Shown: positions 63,077 through 64,000 of the stretch, piece by piece
Layout of the letters: the number at the start of each line of letters is the position of its first letter
Numbering within the stretch: position 1 is the first letter of the stretch
Assembly (NCBI GenBank): GCA_963799425.1
Contig: CAWCXA010000001.1
Coordinates: 1 to 64,000, forward strand
Source: CAVWSM01 sp963799425
GTDB taxonomy: Bacteria; Actinomycetota; Actinomycetes; Jiangellales; Jiangellaceae
Reading direction: 5' to 3'
Length of the DNA: 64,000 bases
Translations under genes and position numbers: made by a program
The notes under the pieces: generated by a model
What the model was told of the DNA's origin: nothing
Seen by the model: the letters and a program-made list of their open reading frames with translations, nothing else
Databases searched by the model: none

Positions 63077-63841
63077 GTGAACACCGCGACGACCCACCGG
63101 CCGACGGCGGTCAGGCTGTCGCCGGCGGCCGTTGTCTTCCTCCCGGTCGTGGGGACGGCGCTGCTCACGCTCGTAGGCTCATTTGACACCGCCTTGCGTT
63201 GGATCGCGTTGGCGACCGGACTCGGCGCGCTTGGTCTGGCGGCCTGGCTGCAGGTGTGGTTGGAGCGGCAACGCTCCAGGGCACTGGCCGCCGAGCAGAG
63301 CGAGGCGACGCGGTTGCGCGTCGCGATGCGCGATGCACTGCAACCCGTGGCCGAGATGGTGGCTGTCATGCCCGGGCTCGGTTCCCACGAACGATTGCAT
63401 GAGCTCAAACCGGTGGCCGTCCAAGCCGTTGGCGCGATCACACTGCTGCTCAAGGACGTTGACCGGCTCCGTGCCGTGGTCTACCAGCTCTTGCCTGACG
63501 GCTCCGGGATGACCGTGCTCGCGTACACCGGCCGAGGCGGCACCGACCCGCGCCGCTTCACGGCTGGTACACCGCGGGGCGACACGGCCCTGGCGCTGGT
63601 GCGATCGGCAGGGCATCGCTTCGTCCGCGCCCTCGACCCGGTCGAGCAGGTCGACGACGACGGCACGATCAAGAGCTACCGGACGTTCATCGCCGCATCG
63701 ATCACCTCCGGCGACAGCGCGTACGGCATGGTGACCGTCGACGCGCCGCGAGCCGGTGACCTCGCAGACACCGATCAGCAGATCGTGCTCGTCGTCGCCG
63801 ATCTGCTCGCCATCGCCTTTGCAATCGCCGACTCGCGATGA
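63077..63841 (+). CDS. Membrane-anchored GAF-like sensor protein
   Basis: 254 residues. Two N-terminal helices (AAVVFLPVVGTALLTLVGSF, WIALATGLGALGLAAWLQV) lead into a coiled-coil and a C-terminal GAF-like domain (LRAVVYQLLPDGSGMTVLAYTGRGG, AYGMVTVDAP, QQIVLVVADLLAIAFA) with no output domain. GTG at 63077 lies 8 nt after TACGCT. The next gene starts 37 bp downstream. It may sense a ligand and signal through a partner. Confidence 0.7.
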   Translation: MNTATTHRPTAVRLSPAAVVFLPVVGTALLTLVGSFDTALRWIALATGLGALGLAAWLQVWLERQRSRALAAEQSEATRLRVAMRDALQPVAEMVAVMPGLGSHERLHELKPVAVQAVGAITLLLKDVDRLRAVVYQLLPDGSGMTVLAYTGRGGTDPRRFTAGTPRGDTALALVRSAGHRFVRALDPVEQVDDDGTIKSYRTFIAASITSGDSAYGMVTVDAPRAGDLADTDQQIVLVVADLLAIAFAIADSR

Positions 63842-63877
63842 TCTGCGGCGTACGATGGATAGTCAAAGGAGGTCAGC

Positions 63878-64000
63878 GTGGTCGGCAAGCTAAAGGTGAC
63901 GCGCCCCGTCGAGCCTAGGGTTCGCGACCTGACCGACCCTGCCGTGATCCAGGCAATCTGGGACGACGCCGCCCGCGTCGTCCGCGCTGAGGCGCCGCTC
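63878..64000 (+). CDS. Partial gene, 5' end only
   Basis: The window ends within this reading frame after 41 codons. The GTG is preceded by AAAGGAGGTCAGC. The peptide begins VVGKLKVTRPVEPRVRDLTD and continues as a charged helix. I do not recognise the family. It follows the GAF-like gene closely and may be its functional partner. Confidence 0.6.
   Translation, partial: MVGKLKVTRPVEPRVRDLTDPAVIQAIWDDAARVVRAEAPL

Overview
The window is high-GC chromosomal DNA from an actinomycete. Lsr2, ClpC, recCBD, the radA-disA pair, a DUF222/HNH (13E12-type) gene, a 33-residue bS22 ribosomal protein and the BldC-like / bS22 / SDR / acyltransferase / HAD-phosphatase neighbourhood together point to Actinomycetota, most like Propionibacteriales/Nocardioidaceae (lineage is inference). 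No prophage, integrase, complete IS, CRISPR array, tRNA or rRNA was found. Genes are tightly packed with many 4-bp ATGA/GTGA overlaps. Many first genes of transcription units have a TANNNT box only 6-8 nt before the start codon, which suggests leaderless mRNAs.

Layout. 1-4.9 kb: lsr2, clpC with a strong terminator, a TPR protein, an endonuclease V homologue that has lost most catalytic residues, and a small membrane protein. 5-8.5 kb: a DrrAB-type exporter divergent from its likely TetR repressor with operator-like dyads between them, an ABM-fold protein and a zinc-ribbon protein. 8.5-10.3 kb: an epoxide hydrolase and a DinB/DUF664 protein. 10.3-19 kb: recC-recB-recD, overlapping in one operon on the minus strand. 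19-28 kb: an MFS exporter, mutY, a conserved small protein, a STAS protein, a SigG-like ECF sigma factor, disA and radA, a methyltransferase and a cysteine-rich protein. 28-39 kb: a HAD phosphatase, a penicillin-binding lipoprotein, ppx, a VanY-like carboxypeptidase behind a highly structured leader, a TIM-barrel isomerase, a TetR/ABC exporter unit, putB-proC, a GNAT acetyltransferase and a secreted transglycosylase. 39-49 kb (most accessory-looking): a degenerate M48-like membrane protein, a nitrilase / FAD oxidase / SARP-AAA regulator cluster, a membrane protein facing a 38-residue membrane peptide, and a DUF222-HNH gene. 49-56 kb: KtrAB potassium uptake, a MacAB-like efflux operon, and a TetR gene divergent from two small membrane proteins across a 46-bp operator-like double palindrome. 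56-64 kb: AcuC-like deacetylase, BldC-like regulator, a small secreted protein whose Shine-Dalgarno is buried in an 11-bp hairpin, bS22, an SDR, an acyltransferase, a subtilase, a HAD-IB phosphatase, a membrane-anchored GAF-like protein and a gene cut by the window end.

Functional links. DisA makes c-di-AMP, and KtrA-type RCK proteins are known c-di-AMP targets elsewhere. The window also holds cell-wall genes (PBP, VanY-like, transglycosylase) that may belong to the same turgor/wall programme. DNA repair is represented by RecBCD, MutY, RadA and DisA.

The most novel-looking signals are non-coding: a three-way-junction RNA candidate plus a perfect 26-bp palindrome before the VanY-like gene (31.8-32.0 kb), the SD-sequestering hairpin at 57.7 kb, and a nested 82-nt stem at 58.3 kb. 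Two pseudoenzymes (the endonuclease V homologue and the M48 homologue) are the most interesting proteins.
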